A DNA stretch of 64,000 nt from Larix kaempferi (lineage: Eukaryota > Streptophyta > Pinopsida > Pinales > Pinaceae). The stretch lies in assembly GCA_027924585.1 (NCBI GenBank), contig BSBM01001719.1, positions 32,934,001 to 32,998,000 on the forward strand, given 5' to 3'. Both the position numbers and the translations under genes were made by a program. The notes beneath the pieces were generated by a model. The model saw nothing but the letters and a program-made list of their open reading frames with translations. It made no database searches and had not been told where the DNA came from. Shown here piece after piece: positions 23,501 to 36,400 of the stretch (the first letter of the stretch is position 1; every line of letters starts with the position of its first letter).

Positions 23501-25355
23501 CATAAAAGAGATGATGATAATCTAAAGAAGTTTGACTCTAGAACAGACGAAGGCATATTTCTTAGATATTCTTCCACCAAAAGAGCATATAGATGTTATA
23601 ATCTAAGGTTGCACAAGATCATAGAAAGTGAAATTGTAGCTATAGATGATACTAAACCAAGAAGGATACAAATCCAAGAAAGTGCGGATGTTGAAGAAAT
23701 TGATGGTGAAGAAAAAGAACAATGTTCACAAGAAGAAGATATTCGTGAAGAAGAAGAAGAAGAAGAGAAAGTAGAGAATTAAGACTCCCCCAAATCAGAC
23801 ACAAAAACACCATCCAGACGGGTTCAAAAGAATCATCCTGACATTCAAATAATTGGTAACAAAAATTCAGAAGTTCAAACAAGGAGAAAATTGTTTTATG
23901 ATGAAGAACAAGCACTACTTTCGATAGTAGAAGCAAAAACCTTTAAAGAAGCTTGCAAAAGTGAGGATTGGATCAATGATATGAATGATGAACTTGATAA
24001 AATAGAGAAGATCCAAACTTGGGAACTTGTCCCAAGACCTAAGGACATGAATGTTATTGGAACCAAATGGATCTTTAAAAGCAAGTTCAATGAGGATGGT
24101 CATGTGATAAGGAACAAGGCCAGATTAGTATGCAAGGGATATGATCAAGTAGAAGGTGTTGATTTTGAAGAAACCTTTGCACCTATGGCAAGACTTGAAG
24201 CCATTAGGATGTTTTTATCTTTTGTGTGCTACAATAACTTTAAAGTGTATCAGATGGATGTAAAATCTGCATATGGAGAACTTGAAGAAAAAGTATATGT
24301 TGAGCATCCTGAAGGTTTTCTCTTATCAGAAAATAGAGATTATGTTTGCAAACTTAATAAGGAACTCTATGGTTTTAAACAAGCTCCAAGAGCATGGTTC
24401 TCAAGACTTGACAAGTATTTAAAGCAGCAAGGATATAAAAGAGGAGCCACTGACAGTTCTATAAATAAAGTTTGGAAACAAAAATATGATCATTGTTGTC
24501 GTATATGTAGATGATATCATATTTGGAAGTGATCTACAAATTCTGAGGGTAAACTTTGCTTTAGAAATGAATAAGGAATTTGAAATGTCAATGTTGGGCA
24601 AATTAACATTCTTTCTTGGTTTATAAGTATCTCAATCATAAAAAGGGATCTTCATATCTCAAACTAAGTATATCAAAAAGATGTTGAAAAAGTTCAAAAT
24701 GGAAGAATCCAAACCTATTAGTACTCCTATGGTTACTGGTTGTAAATTGAGCAACTATGATGAATCCTTAGAAGTAGATCATACTATATATAGGTCAATG
24801 ATTGGTAATTTATTATATGTAAGGGCTACAAGACCAAATGTAATGCAGGCTGTAGGTTTGGTTGTCAAATTCCAATCAGCTCCAAAAGAAACACATGTGG
24901 TTGCAGTAAAAATAATTTTTAGATATCTAAAAGGTACTATGGATTATGGATTATGGATTATGGTATCCAAAAAGAAATAACTTCACTCTAAGGGAATTCA
25001 TTGGTGAAGATTAGGCAGGAAATATTGATGATAGAAAAATCACTAGTGGAGCATCATTTTACTTAGGAAATTGCTTGGTGTCATGGCTAAGCAAAATTCA
25101 GTCTTCCATTTCACTATCTATAGCAAAAGCCGAGTATATTGCTGCTGCATCATGCTGTACACAATTCATTTGGATGAAGAAAAAATTGGAATATTTACTT
25201 GTAAAATATGAGGATCCCATTGCTATACATTGTGACAATACAAGTGCTATAAACATATCCAAAAATCCTTTCATGCACTCCAAGACAAAGCACATTCCAA
25301 TAAAATACCACTATCTAAGAGACCAAGTGTCACAAAGGTTGTCAAATTGGAATAT
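20569..25355 (+). pseudogene. copia gag-pol, copy 1
   Basis: ATG at 20569 ('MDQQVKMSSKVPIFNGEDYA', a DUF4219/UBN2-like Gag). The order is then: a TAA at 20824, Gag to 21243, a first degraded knuckle (C-F-N-S-G-G), a coiled-coil region (about 21500-21780), knuckle two with its last Cys lost ('GHIARNGK'), an intact third knuckle ('CYKCGNLGHIARNCK'), protease 'HVDSGCSKHM' (22426), Gag-pre-integrase 'FLWHRRMGHLNF', and integrase with 'IHTDLCGP' and 'SAPRTPQQNGVAKR'. The last motif has Lys where the catalytic Glu should be. Reverse transcriptase follows at 23891-24600 ('[10 protein letters not shown]', '[12 protein letters not shown]', Y-V-D-D-I after a frameshift), then RNase H to 25355. The region ends abruptly because a deletion removed the last about 245 bases and the start of LTR B. 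It cannot encode a working polyprotein. Confidence 0.85.
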
Positions 25356-26739
25356 CTTTCCCTAGTAAAATGCCCACCATATCTCATAAATTAATGATAA
25401 AAATTATCTGAGAGTCTCAGGCTATATCTTGTTGAAGTGTTTATCTGACCATGGTCTCATTTTTCCTAAAAGATGCTTGAAGAAAACGTTATAGGTCTAC
25501 CAAGATGGGGTTTCAAGATGTTTTACTGGTTGGGAACCTAGTTCAGTAAAATGCCCGCCAAGGAGAGAGGATAAGGTGTACATGGATGGAATATGCATGA
25601 TGTCCCCCATGTTGTGGATGCTTCATATTTCCAATATTGGTGAAAATAAAAATCACCTCATGATTGAATTAGGGTTTGATAAAATTGTGTAAGTGTTAAA
25701 TCAGGGATTTAATAGGCCATTTGCAAATACACGCCAAATGCTCTCTTTGTGTCAATAAATTCAACAAATGATATGGGTCTTTTATTTGTTGAATTGTCCA
25801 TCCAGTGATGTTCTCATTTTTCCCTCTAGTGGTCACACATGTGAGAAATGGACTTTCCAAGTTGAAGAAAAATCATGTCTACACAGTGTATGGAAAATGC
25901 CCGCACAAAGCTTTCAAATTCCCGCACGAGCCTAAGTATATGCCCGCGCAAAGATTTCAAATGCCCGCACAAGCCTTGCAAGATGCATGCACAAGGTTTA
26001 TGAAATGCCCGCACATCACTAATCAAATCATAATGAATCTAAAAAATGCAGAGGTTAATATTTGAAGAGTTATGATTAATAAAAAGGCATGATCAAAAAT
26101 TAATCAATAAACCAGGAATTAATTAACCCTATGTGAAAGGGTGTGATGATGGAAGGGACACAATGATAAAAAGGAGACACCATTCTCAATTGGAAGGACT
26201 CGAAGGTGAAAGAACACGATGGATTAGAATACACAATGGTTCGATCTCATAGAAAAATATATAAAGAGAAGATTGAATTGAAGGAAGAATGTCTCTAAAG
26301 TCCAGATCGAAGTAGCAGCAAGAAAAGATAGAGACCAAGAAAATGAAGAATAAACAGTGATAGAATTGAAGAAATAAGAAGATCTGAAAATATTATAAAA
26401 TCAAATTAGGGTGGTTAGGAGGCGCAAGGACAACTTGAAAACCTGTAGGGGATCGTAGCCTCCTTCCAATTCTTGTTGGTAAATAGGGTGTTGGTGAATC
26501 CTTCAATCGTTGTTGAAAAATTTGGGTGTTGGTGCATCTCGCAAGTTGGTGCTTGCAACCTATTTGTAAAAATGATTTTGCAGTAATAGAAAGTATTGGT
26601 GGTTTTCCCAATTAGGCTTCCACGATAATATCATGTTCTGTCTTCATTGTTGATTCTGTTTTAAAGTGATAAAATTTAAAATAGATAGCCTAATACTGAT
26701 TCACCCCCCCTCCTCTCAATATTACTTGATATTCTAACA
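25356..26739 (+). repeat. copia LTR B, 5'-truncated
   Basis: RNase H sequence ('...TTGGAATATC') runs straight into LTR sequence (TTTCCCTAGTAAAATGCC) that lies about 236 bases inside LTR C. The first about 236 bases of this LTR and the polypurine tract are therefore deleted. The CCCGCAC array (25900-26014) is best preserved here. Confidence 0.85.
25900..26014. promoter_or_regulatory. Six CCCGCAC-type heptamers at 21-22-bp spacing in LTR
   Basis: CCCGCAC at 25900, 25921, 25943 (CCCGCGC), 25964, 25986 (CATGCAC) and 26008: steps of 21, 22, 21, 22, 22. The same array is found in LTR A (about 19665-19790), LTR C (about 32590-32707) and LTR D (about 39335-39450), with CpG-type losses. The spacing is two helical turns, which would fit protein binding on one face of DNA. 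No known factor is claimed. Confidence 0.6.
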
Positions 26740-26803
26740 ATTGGTATCAGAGAGGGCTCTTCACTAAAAGTTTAAAACACTTGAAGAGAATTTTTTTATC
26801 ATT

Positions 26804-29800
26804 ATGGATCAACAAGTAAAAATGTCCTCCAAGGTTCCAATATTCAATGGAGAAGATTATGCGTTCTCGAGCATCAGGATGAGAAGCCATATAATGTATC
26901 TTGGATTAGATGGTTGGATGTCCATACAAAAAGTGTACACATATCCCAAAACCCCTCCCACATATCTTGAAGGAATAAAAAATTCGAAAGCAATGCTAAA
27001 GTTGTTAATGCAATCTTGGATGGATTAGCCAGAACAGTCTTTGCCAAAGTGATACATTAAAAAACAAAGGATATCTGGGACAAATTGAAGATTTTCTATG
27101 AAGGAGACACCAAGGTAAAAAGGGAAAAAATCTAGACTTTTAAAACCCAATTTGAAAGTCTAAATATGAACGAAGAAGAAAATATTTCAGAATACTTTGA
27201 AAGAATTGATGAAATCGTTAATGCAATTCAAGGGCTAGGAGAAGAATTGAAAGAAAATGAAATAGTTGAAAAAGTACTAAGATCACTTCAAATGATCTAC
27301 AATCCTAAGATTTACACACTAGAATATAGAGAATATCTTGATAAACTCACCATGGAAGAACTATATGGGATTCTCATAGCTTATGAAATGAGGGTTGGGA
27401 AAGATGATTCTCAAAAGAAGGAAGGAGCTTTTAAAGCAACAAAAGTAGCTAAGAAATCTAAAACGAAGTTTCAATTAGAAGACTCTCATGATGAAGAAGC
27501 ACTTCTTGTTAAAAATATTAAGATAGGTACTAGAAGGTTCAAAGGCAAATTGCCCTTAAAATGTTTTAACTCTGGGGGAATTCGTCACTTTGCTTCCAAA
27601 TGCCCTTATCCCAAACAAGAAGACGGTGATGAGTACCCTGACAACTTCAAGAAGAAGAAGAAAAAATTAAGAAAAACAAAAAGAAGACCTTTTATTCCAT
27701 GGATGATAGATGCTCAAATGATTATAGTGAATATGAAGAAGTAGAAGTTCTATTCATGGGAATAGAAACTAAAATATATGAAGAAGAGGTATAAGGTGTG
27801 GTAGATCTTGAAGCGGAACTTGTAAGTGCTCTTGAAGAATTAGGAAAGTATAAAAATATGTTAAAAAAACTAAAAATTCATATGACAGAATTTGAGGAGA
27901 AAAAAAAAGATGCAGAAAGAATTATTGCCGACTTAAAAAATCAGCTTCAAGAAGCCAAAAAGGTTGAAAGCAATCTAGAACAACAACTCAAGAAACGAGA
28001 GGAAGAATTAGAAAAGTTCGAAGTTGAAATTATCTTGCTTAGAAAGAAGACTGGTGAAGAATCCTTTCAATCAAAATTTAAGAGCAGCTCAAAAACTCTA
28101 CATGACATCCTAAGTTGTCAAAGATCATTCGGTAATAAAACTAGACTACGCTATGACAAAGGAAAGAAGTCGGAACAATCCTATTTCATAAATAAAGAAG
28201 GATATAAAAGAAGTTATGTTGATGCACTTATGAAACCAGTTGTAAAGGAATATAGTAAAAAATTGTCTCACTCTCAAAATGAAAGCAGGACAGATAATGT
28301 GCCAAGCAGACATCGACAACTCTTTTTGGGAAATTGTTATGCCTGTAACAATTTTGGACATATAGCTAGAAATTGTAAACTAAATGCTCCTAATAGGAAA
28401 GGAATTACATCACAATCTTTGTTGTATAAGAAGAATGTCACTAGGATCAATCCAAAAGGAAGAATCTATAACTCTTTTTCTCCTCTACAGAATTATAGTA
28501 TAGAATGTTACAAATGTGGTAACCTAGGACACATAGCTAGAAATTGTAAACTAGTGATTCCTATGAAGAATGGCACCAGAAAATCTCAAGGCAATGAGGA
28601 AAAGAAAGTTTGGAAGAAGAAGGAAGATGTGGAATGTTCAATAGCTCTATGCGCAACAGAAAAAAAAAATATATGTCATGTGGACAGTGGATGCTCAAAA
28701 CATATGACAGGAGACCCACACAAATTTATAAGCCTAAAAGGAAATCAAAAAGTAAAATTCACTTTTGGAGATAATCTATCCTCTAAAATAATTAGGAAGG
28801 GTACAGTGGCTCTTAGAGACAAGATGAAAGCTTAAAAAAAATTTCTTATAAAGAACTTAAAACCTAATCTTTTAAGTATGAGGCAAACATATGATCAAGG
28901 ACACATAGGTATATTTGATTCCAAGAAGTGTGAAATCAGAAGAAAATATTCAGGAAAACTTTTTGGGATTGTTGTGAGAAATCCAAGCAATGTGTATATT
29001 CTAGAAAATGAAGAACAATGTCATGTGAGTAAAATTGATGAACGTTTTCTATGGCATAGAAGGATGGGACACTTGAACTTTGACAATCTTGTAAAAGTTA
29101 GTAATAAGGGAGCTGTAAGAAATTTACCAAAGATCATAAAACCACCAAACCATGTTTCTAGACACTATCTTCATGGGAAGCAAACAAGAACAAGATTCAA
29201 GATCAAAGAGCATACAACCTCTCAGCCATCAGAAATAATTCACACTAATCTTTGTGGACTTGCAAGGACTAAAAGCTTTAAGGTGAACATTACTTCATGT
29301 TATTAATTGATGATTATACAAGGATGACTTGGGTGACATTTGTTAAAGAAAATCAGAAGCTTTTATGAAGTTCAAAGCCTTCAAAGCACATGTTGAGAAT
29401 GAAGAAAATCTCAAGAGTATGTGTATAAGATCAGCTAATGGAAGTGATTTCACCTCAAATAAATTCAACGAGTTTTGTGAAAATCATGGAATCAAGAGAC
29501 AGTTTTCAGCCCCAAGAAATCCTCAACAAAATGGAGTAGCCGAGAGGAAAAACAAGACAGTCCAAGAAGCAACTAGAACTATGCTAAATGAAGAAAAAAT
29601 TCCTGATGGCTATTGGAGAGAAGCAGTATATACAACTGTATATGTACAAAACATAGGCCAACTCAAAGTAAATAGTGACAAAACTCCTTATGAGCTATGG
29701 TTTAAAAGACTAGCTTCAGTTAAATATTTTAGAGTTTTGGGAAGTAAATGCTACATAAAAGAGATGATGATAATCTAGGGAAGTTTGACTCTAGAACAGA

Positions 29801-31812
29801 AGAAGGCATATTTCTTGGATATTCTTCCACCAAAAGAGCATACAGATGTTATAATCTAAGGTTGCACAACATCATAAAAAGTGCAAATGTAGCTATAGAT
29901 GATACTAAACCAAGAAGGATACAAATCCAGGAAAGTGTGGATGTTGAAGAAATTGATGATGAAGAAAAAGAACAAAGTTCACAAGAAGAAGAGAAAGTAG
30001 AGAATTAAGACTCCCCCAGATCAGACACAAAAACACCATCCAGATGGGTTCAAAAGAATCATCCTGACATTCAAATAATTGGTAATAAAAATTTAGGAGT
30101 TCAAACAAGGAGAAAATTGTTTTATGATGAAAAACAAGCACTACTTTCGATAATAGAACCCAAAACCTTTAAAGAAGCTTGCAAAAGTGAGGATTGGATC
30201 AATGCTATGAATGATGAACTTGATAAAATAGAGAAAAGACAAACTTGGGAACTTGTCCCAAGGCCTAAGGACGTCAATGTTATTGGAACCAAATGGATCT
30301 TTAAAAACAAGTTCAATGAGGATGGTCATGTGATAAGGAACAAGGCCAAATTAGTATGCAAGGGATATGATCAAGTAGAAGGTGTTGATTTTGAAGAAAC
30401 CTTTGCACCTATGGCAAGACTTGAAGCCATTAGGATTTTTTTTATCTTTTGTGTGCTACAATAACTTTAAAGTGTATCAGATGGATGTAAAATCTGCATA
30501 TGGATAACTTGAAGAATAAGTATATGTTGAGCATCTTGAAAGTTTTCTCTTATCAAAAAATAGAGATTATGTTTGCAAACTTAAAAAAGGAACTGTATGG
30601 TCTTAAACAAGCTCCAAGAGCATGGTTCTCAAGACTTGACAAGTATTTAAAGTAGCAAGGATATAAAAGAGGAGCCACTGACAATTCTATACATAAAGCT
30701 TGAAAACAAAAATATGATCATTGTTGTAGTATACGTAGACGATATCATATTTGGAAGTGATCTACAAACTCTGAGTGTAAACTTTGCTTCATAAATGAAG
30801 AAGGAATTTGAAATGTAAATGTTGGACGAATTAACATTCTTTCTTGGTTTATAAGTATCTCAATCATAAAAAGGGATCTTCATCTCTCAAACTAAGTATA
30901 TCAAAGAGATGTTGAAAAAGTTCAAAATGGAAGAATCCAAACATGTTAGTACTCCTATGGTCACTGGTTGTAAATTGAGCAACTATGATGAATCCTTAGA
31001 AGTAGATCATACTATATATAGGTCAATGATTGGTAATTTATTATATGTAACGGCTCCAAGACAAAATGTAATGCAGGTTGTAGGTTTGGTTGTCAGATTC
31101 CAGTCATCTCCAAAAGAAACACATGTGGTTGTAGTAAAAATAATTCTTAGATATCTAAAAGGTACTATGGATTACAGATTATGGTATCCAAAAAGTAATA
31201 AATTCACTCTAAGGGAATTCACTGGTGCAGATTAGGCAGGAAGTATTGATGACAGAAAAATCACTAGTGGAGCATCATTTTACTTAGGAAATTGCTTGGT
31301 GTCATGGCTAAGCAAAATGCAGTCTCCATTTCACTATCTATAGAAAAAGCCGAGTATATTGCTGCTACATCATGTTGTACACAATTCATTTGGATGAAGC
31401 AAACATTGGAATATTTACTTGTAAAATATGAGGATCCCATTGCTATACATTGTGACAATACAAGTGCTATAAACATATCCAAAAATCCTGTCATGCACTC
31501 CAAGACAAAGCACATTCCAATAAAATACCACTTTCTAAGAGACCAAGTGCCACAAAAGGTTGTCAAATTGGAATATGTTGATACAAAGGAATAGATAGTC
31601 GATATCTTCACTAAGCCACTACCCAAAGAAGCATTTGAGCATCTTAGACAACAGTTGAGAGTAATCTCCCTACAGTAGATAAAAAGGAGAAAATATATTA
31701 TGTTAAGGGGAGACATGTTGATAGGGGGAGCTGTCCAAAGGATGCCTTTGTCATTAATGTCAAAGGGGGAGAAAATTGAAGAGTTGTTGTCATCAATGAC
31801 AAAGGGGGATAA
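26804..31812 (+). pseudogene. copia gag-pol, copy 2
   Basis: Same plan as copy 1. ATG at 26804; a frameshift near 26980; the shared TAA near 27058; Gag 27166-27744 with knuckle 'FASKCPYPK'; coiled coil 27798-28050; knuckles 'CYACNNFGHIARNCK' and 'CYKCGNLGHIARNCK' both intact; protease 'HVDSGCSKHMTGDP'; integrase with 'GVAERKNK', so the catalytic Glu is kept here, but Asp to Asn in 'IHTNLCG'. Reverse transcriptase 30117-30464 breaks at a T-run, and Y-V-D-D-I is in another frame. RNase H 31292-31594 ('HCDNTSAINISKNPVMHSK'). A tail to 31812 contains two AAAGGGGGA purine tracts, the second next to LTR C. All inactivating lesions shared with copies 1 and 3 are present. Confidence 0.85.
31720..31812 (+). 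promoter_or_regulatory. Polypurine tracts before LTR C
   Basis: TCAAAGGGGGAG near 31764 and GACAAAGGGGGATAA ending at 31812 directly before TGTTGAG. Both lie in repeated 'TCAATGACAAAGG'-type sequence that also occurs just inside the LTR (TTAATGACAAAGG), so the tract is part of a small repeat that spans the LTR boundary. The same arrangement precedes LTR D (38480-38537). Confidence 0.7.
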
Positions 31813-33432
31813 TGTTGAGTATGATTGTCATTGATGTCAAAATAAGTTCATTAATGACAAAGGATTAACAAAGAAAGTGATGATATGGCATGTATGATGA
31901 TATGGCATGTTTGATGAGGTTGCAAAATCATATGATGGTGTTCTTGTGCTCTCATGAAGTCATTGTTAGAATTTGACATCATTATGTAAAAGTATGGCAT
32001 TTTGGTGAAACTTTAGAAATTGACTAAGGTTTGAAAAATTAGTCTAAGTTTCCCTAGTAAAATGCCTGCCATATCTCATAAGTTAATGATAAAAATTATC
32101 TGAGAGTGTCAGGCTATAGCTTTTTGAAGTGTTTATCTAACCATGGTTTCATTTTTCCTAAAAGATGCTTGAAGAAAAAGTTATAGGTCTACCAAGATGG
32201 GGTTTCAGGATGTTTTACTGGTTATGAACCCAGTTCAATAAAATGCCCGCCAAGGAGAGAGGATGAGGTTTACATGGATGGAATCTACATGATGTTCCCC
32301 ATGTTGTGGATGCTTCATATTTCCAATATTGGTGAAAATAAAAATCACCTCATGATTGACTTAGGGTTTGATAAAATTTTCTAAGTGTTAAATCAGGGGT
32401 TTAAGAGGCCATTTGCAAATGCACGCCAGATGCTCTATTTGTGTCAATAAATTCAAAAAATGATATGGGTCTGTTATTTGTTGAATTGTCCATCCAATAA
32501 TGTTCTCATTTTTCCCTTTGGTGGTCACACGTGTGAGAAATGGACTTTCCAAGTTAAAGAAAAATCATGTCTACATAGTGTATGGAAAATGCCCGCACAA
32601 AGCTTTCAAATTACCGCACGAGCCTAAGTATATGCACGCACAAAGATTTCAAATACCCGCACGAGCCTTGGAAGATGCATGCACAATGTTTATGAAATGC
32701 CCGCACATCACTAATCAAATCATAATGAATCTAAAAAATCTAGAGGTTAATATTTGAAGAGTTATGATTAATAAAAAGGCATGATCGAAAATTAATCAAT
32801 AAACCAGGAATTAATTAACCCTGTGTGAAAGGGTGTGATGATGGAAGGGACACAATGATAAAAAGGAGACACCATTCTCAATTGGAAGGACTCAAAGGTG
32901 AAAGGACGCGATGGATGAAAATACACAATGGTTCGATCTCATAGAAGAATATATAAAGAGAAGATTGAATTGAAGGAAGAATGTCTCTGAAGTCCAGATC
33001 GAAGTAGCAGCAAGAAAAGACAAAGACAAAGAAAATGAAGAATAACTAGTGATAGAATTGAAGAAAAAAGAAGATCTGGAAATCTGATAAAACCAAATTA
33101 GGGTGGTTGGGAGGCGCACGGACAAGTCGCGATCCTGTAGGGGGTCGTAGCCTCCTTCCAGTTCTTGCTAGTAAATAGGGTGTTGGTCCATCCTTCAGTC
33201 GTTGCTGAACAATTTGGGTGTTGGTGCATCTCGCAAGTTGGTGCTTGCAAACTATTTGTAAAAATAATTTTGCAGTAATAGAAAGTATTGGTGGTTTTCC
33301 CAATTGGGCTTCCACGATAATATTGTGTGTTCTGTCTTCATTGTTGATTTTGTTTTAAAGTGATAAAATTTTAAATAGATAGCCTAATACTGATTCACCC
33401 CCCTCCTCTCAATATTACTTGATATTCTAACA
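31813..33432 (+). repeat. copia LTR C (1620 bp)
   Basis: TGTTGAG ... CTAACA, with the primer site after it (TGGTATCAGAGCGAG). It differs from LTR A by a few percent by eye, including one fewer 17-bp unit near the start. Confidence 0.9.
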
Positions 33433-33496
33433 ATTGGTATCAGAGCGAGCTCTTCACTAAAAGTTTAAAACACTTGAAGAGAAATTTTTCATCATT

Positions 33497-36400
33497 ATGG
33501 ATCAACAAGTAAAAATGTCCTCCAAGGTTCCAATATTCAATGGAGAAGTTTATGCGTTCACGAGCATCAGGATGAGAAGCCATATAATGTATCTTGGATT
33601 ATATGGTTCGATGTCTATACAAAAAAGGTACACATATCCCAAAACCCCTCCCACGGATCTTGAAGGAATAAAAAAATTCGGAAGCAATGCTAAAGTTGTT
33701 GATGTAATCTTGGCTGGATTAGCCAGAACAGTCTTTGCCAAAGTGATGTATTAAAAAACAAAGGATATCTGGGACAAATTGAAGACTTTCTATGAAGGAG
33801 ACACCAAGTTAAAAAGGGAAAAACTCCAGACTTTTAAAACCCAATTTGAAATTATAAAAATGAATGAAGAAGAAAATATTTCAGAATACTTTGAAAGAAT
33901 TGATGAAATCATTAATGCAATTCAAGGGCTAGGAGAACAATTGAAAGAAAATGAAATAGTTGAAAAAGTACTAAGATCACTTCAAATGATCTACAATCCT
34001 AAGATTTCCACACTAGAATATAGAGAATATCTTGATAAACTCACCATGGAAGAACTATATGGGATTCTCATAGCTTATGAAATGAGGATTGGGAAAGATA
34101 ATTCTCAAAAGAAGGAGCTTTTAAAGCATCAAAAGTAGCTAAGAAATCTAAAACGAAGTTTCAATTAGAAGACTCTCATGATGAAGAAGCACTTCTTGTT
34201 ACAAATATTAAGATAGGTACTACAAGGTTCAAAGGGAAATTGCCCTTAAAATATTTTAACTGTGTGGGGAATTCGTCACTTTGCTTCCAAATGCCCTTAT
34301 CCCAAATAAGAAGACGGTGATGAGTTCCCTGACAACTTCAATAAGAAGAAAAAATGATTTTTAAGAAAAACAAAAAGACCTTTTATTCCATGGATGATAG
34401 ATGCTCAAATGATTCTTGTGAATATGAAGAAGTAGAAGTTCTATTCATGGGAATAGAAACTAAAATATATGAAGAAGAGGTAGAAGGTGTAGTAGATCTT
34501 GAAGCAGAACTTGTAAGTGCTCTTGAAGAATTAGGAAAGTATACAAATATGTAAAAAAAAACTAAAAATTCATATGACAGAATTTGAGGAGAAAAAAAAT
34601 GATGCAGAAAGAATTATTGCCAACTTAAAAAATCAGCTTCAAGAAGCCAAAAAGGTTGAAAGCAATCTAGAACAGCAGCTCAAGAAACGAGAGGAAGAAT
34701 TAGAAAAGTTCGAAGCTGAATTGATCTTGCTTAGAAAGAAGACTGGTGAAGAATCCTTTCAATCAAAATTGAAGAGCAGCTCAAAAACTCTATATGACAT
34801 CCTAAGTTGTGAAAGACCATTCAGTAATAAAACTAGACTAGGCTATGACAAAGGAAAGAAGTCAGAACAATCCTCTTTCATAAATAAAGAAGGAAATAAA
34901 AGAAGTTATGTTGATGTACTTATGAAACCAGTTGTAAAGGAATATAGTCAAAAATTATCTCACTCTCAAAATGAAAGTAGGACAGATAATGTGCCAAGCA
35001 GACATCAACAACTCTTTTTGGGAAATTGTTATGCCTGTAACAATTTTCGACATATAGCTAGAAATTGTAAACTAAATGCTCCTAATAGGAAAGCAATTAC
35101 ATCATAATCTTTGTTGTATAAGAAGAATCTCACTAGAAGCAATCCAAAAGGAATAATCTATAACTCTTTTTCTCCTCTACAGAATTATAGTATAGAATGT
35201 TACAAATGTGGTAACCTAGGACACATAGCTAGAAATTGTAAACTAGTGATTCCTATGAAAAATGGCACCAGAAAATCTCAAGGCAATGAGGAAAAGAAGG
35301 TTTGGAAGAAGAAGGAAGATGTGTAATGTTCAATAGCTCTATGTGCAATAGAGAAAAAAAATATATATATATATATGTCATGTGGACAGTGGATGCTCAA
35401 AACATATGACAGGAGACCCACACAAATTTATAAGCCTAAAAAGAAATCAAAAAGTAAAAGTCACTTTTGGAGATAATCTATCCTCTAAAATAATTGGGAA
35501 GGGTACAATGGCTCTTAGAGACAAGATGAAAGCTTAAAATGTTTTGCTTATAAAGAAATTAAAACCTAATCTTTTAAGTATGAGGCAAACATGTGATCAA
35601 GGACACATAGGTATATTTGATTCCGAGAAGTGTGAAATCAGAAGAAAATATTCAGGAAAACTTGATGGGATTGTTGTGAGAACTCCAAGCAATGTGTATA
35701 TTCTAGAAAATGAAGAACAATGTCATATGAGTAAAATGGATGAACGTTTTCTATGGCATAGAAGGATAGGACACTTGAACTTTGAAAATCTTGTAAAAGT
35801 TAGTAAGAAGGGAGCTGTAAGACATTTACCAAAGATCATAAAACGACCAAACCATGTTTCTAGACACTGTCTTCATGGGAATCAAACAAGAACAATATTC
35901 AAGTTGAAAGAGCATACAACCTCTCAGCCATTAGAAATAATTCACACTGATCTTTGTGGACCTGCAAGGACTAAAAGCTTTTAAGGTGAACATTACTTCA
36001 TGTTATTAATTGATGATTATTCAAGGATGACTTGGGTGACATTTCTTAAAGAAAAATCATAAGCTTTTATGAAGTTCAAAGCCTTCAAATCACTTGCTGA
36101 GAATGAATAAAATCTCAAGAGTAAGTGTCTAAGATCAATTAATGGAGGTGATTTCACCTCAAATAAATTCAATGAGTTTTGTGAAACTCATGGAATCAAG
36201 ATACAGTTTTCAGCCCCAAGAACTCCTCAACAAAATGGAGTGGCCAAGAGGAAAAACAAGATGTTCCAAGAAGCAACTAGAGCTATGCTAAATGAAGCAA
36301 AAATTCCTAATGGCTATTGGAGAGAAGCATTATATACAGCTGTATATGTACAAAACATAGGACAGCTCAAAGTAAATAGTGACAAAACTCCTTATGAGTT

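Noticed and set aside
25805-26065. Recurring 85-codon frame with periodic Cys/His/Pro in each copia LTR
   Set aside because: It is a translation of the CCCGCAC repeat array within LTRs; the peptide repeats are a by-product of DNA periodicity.
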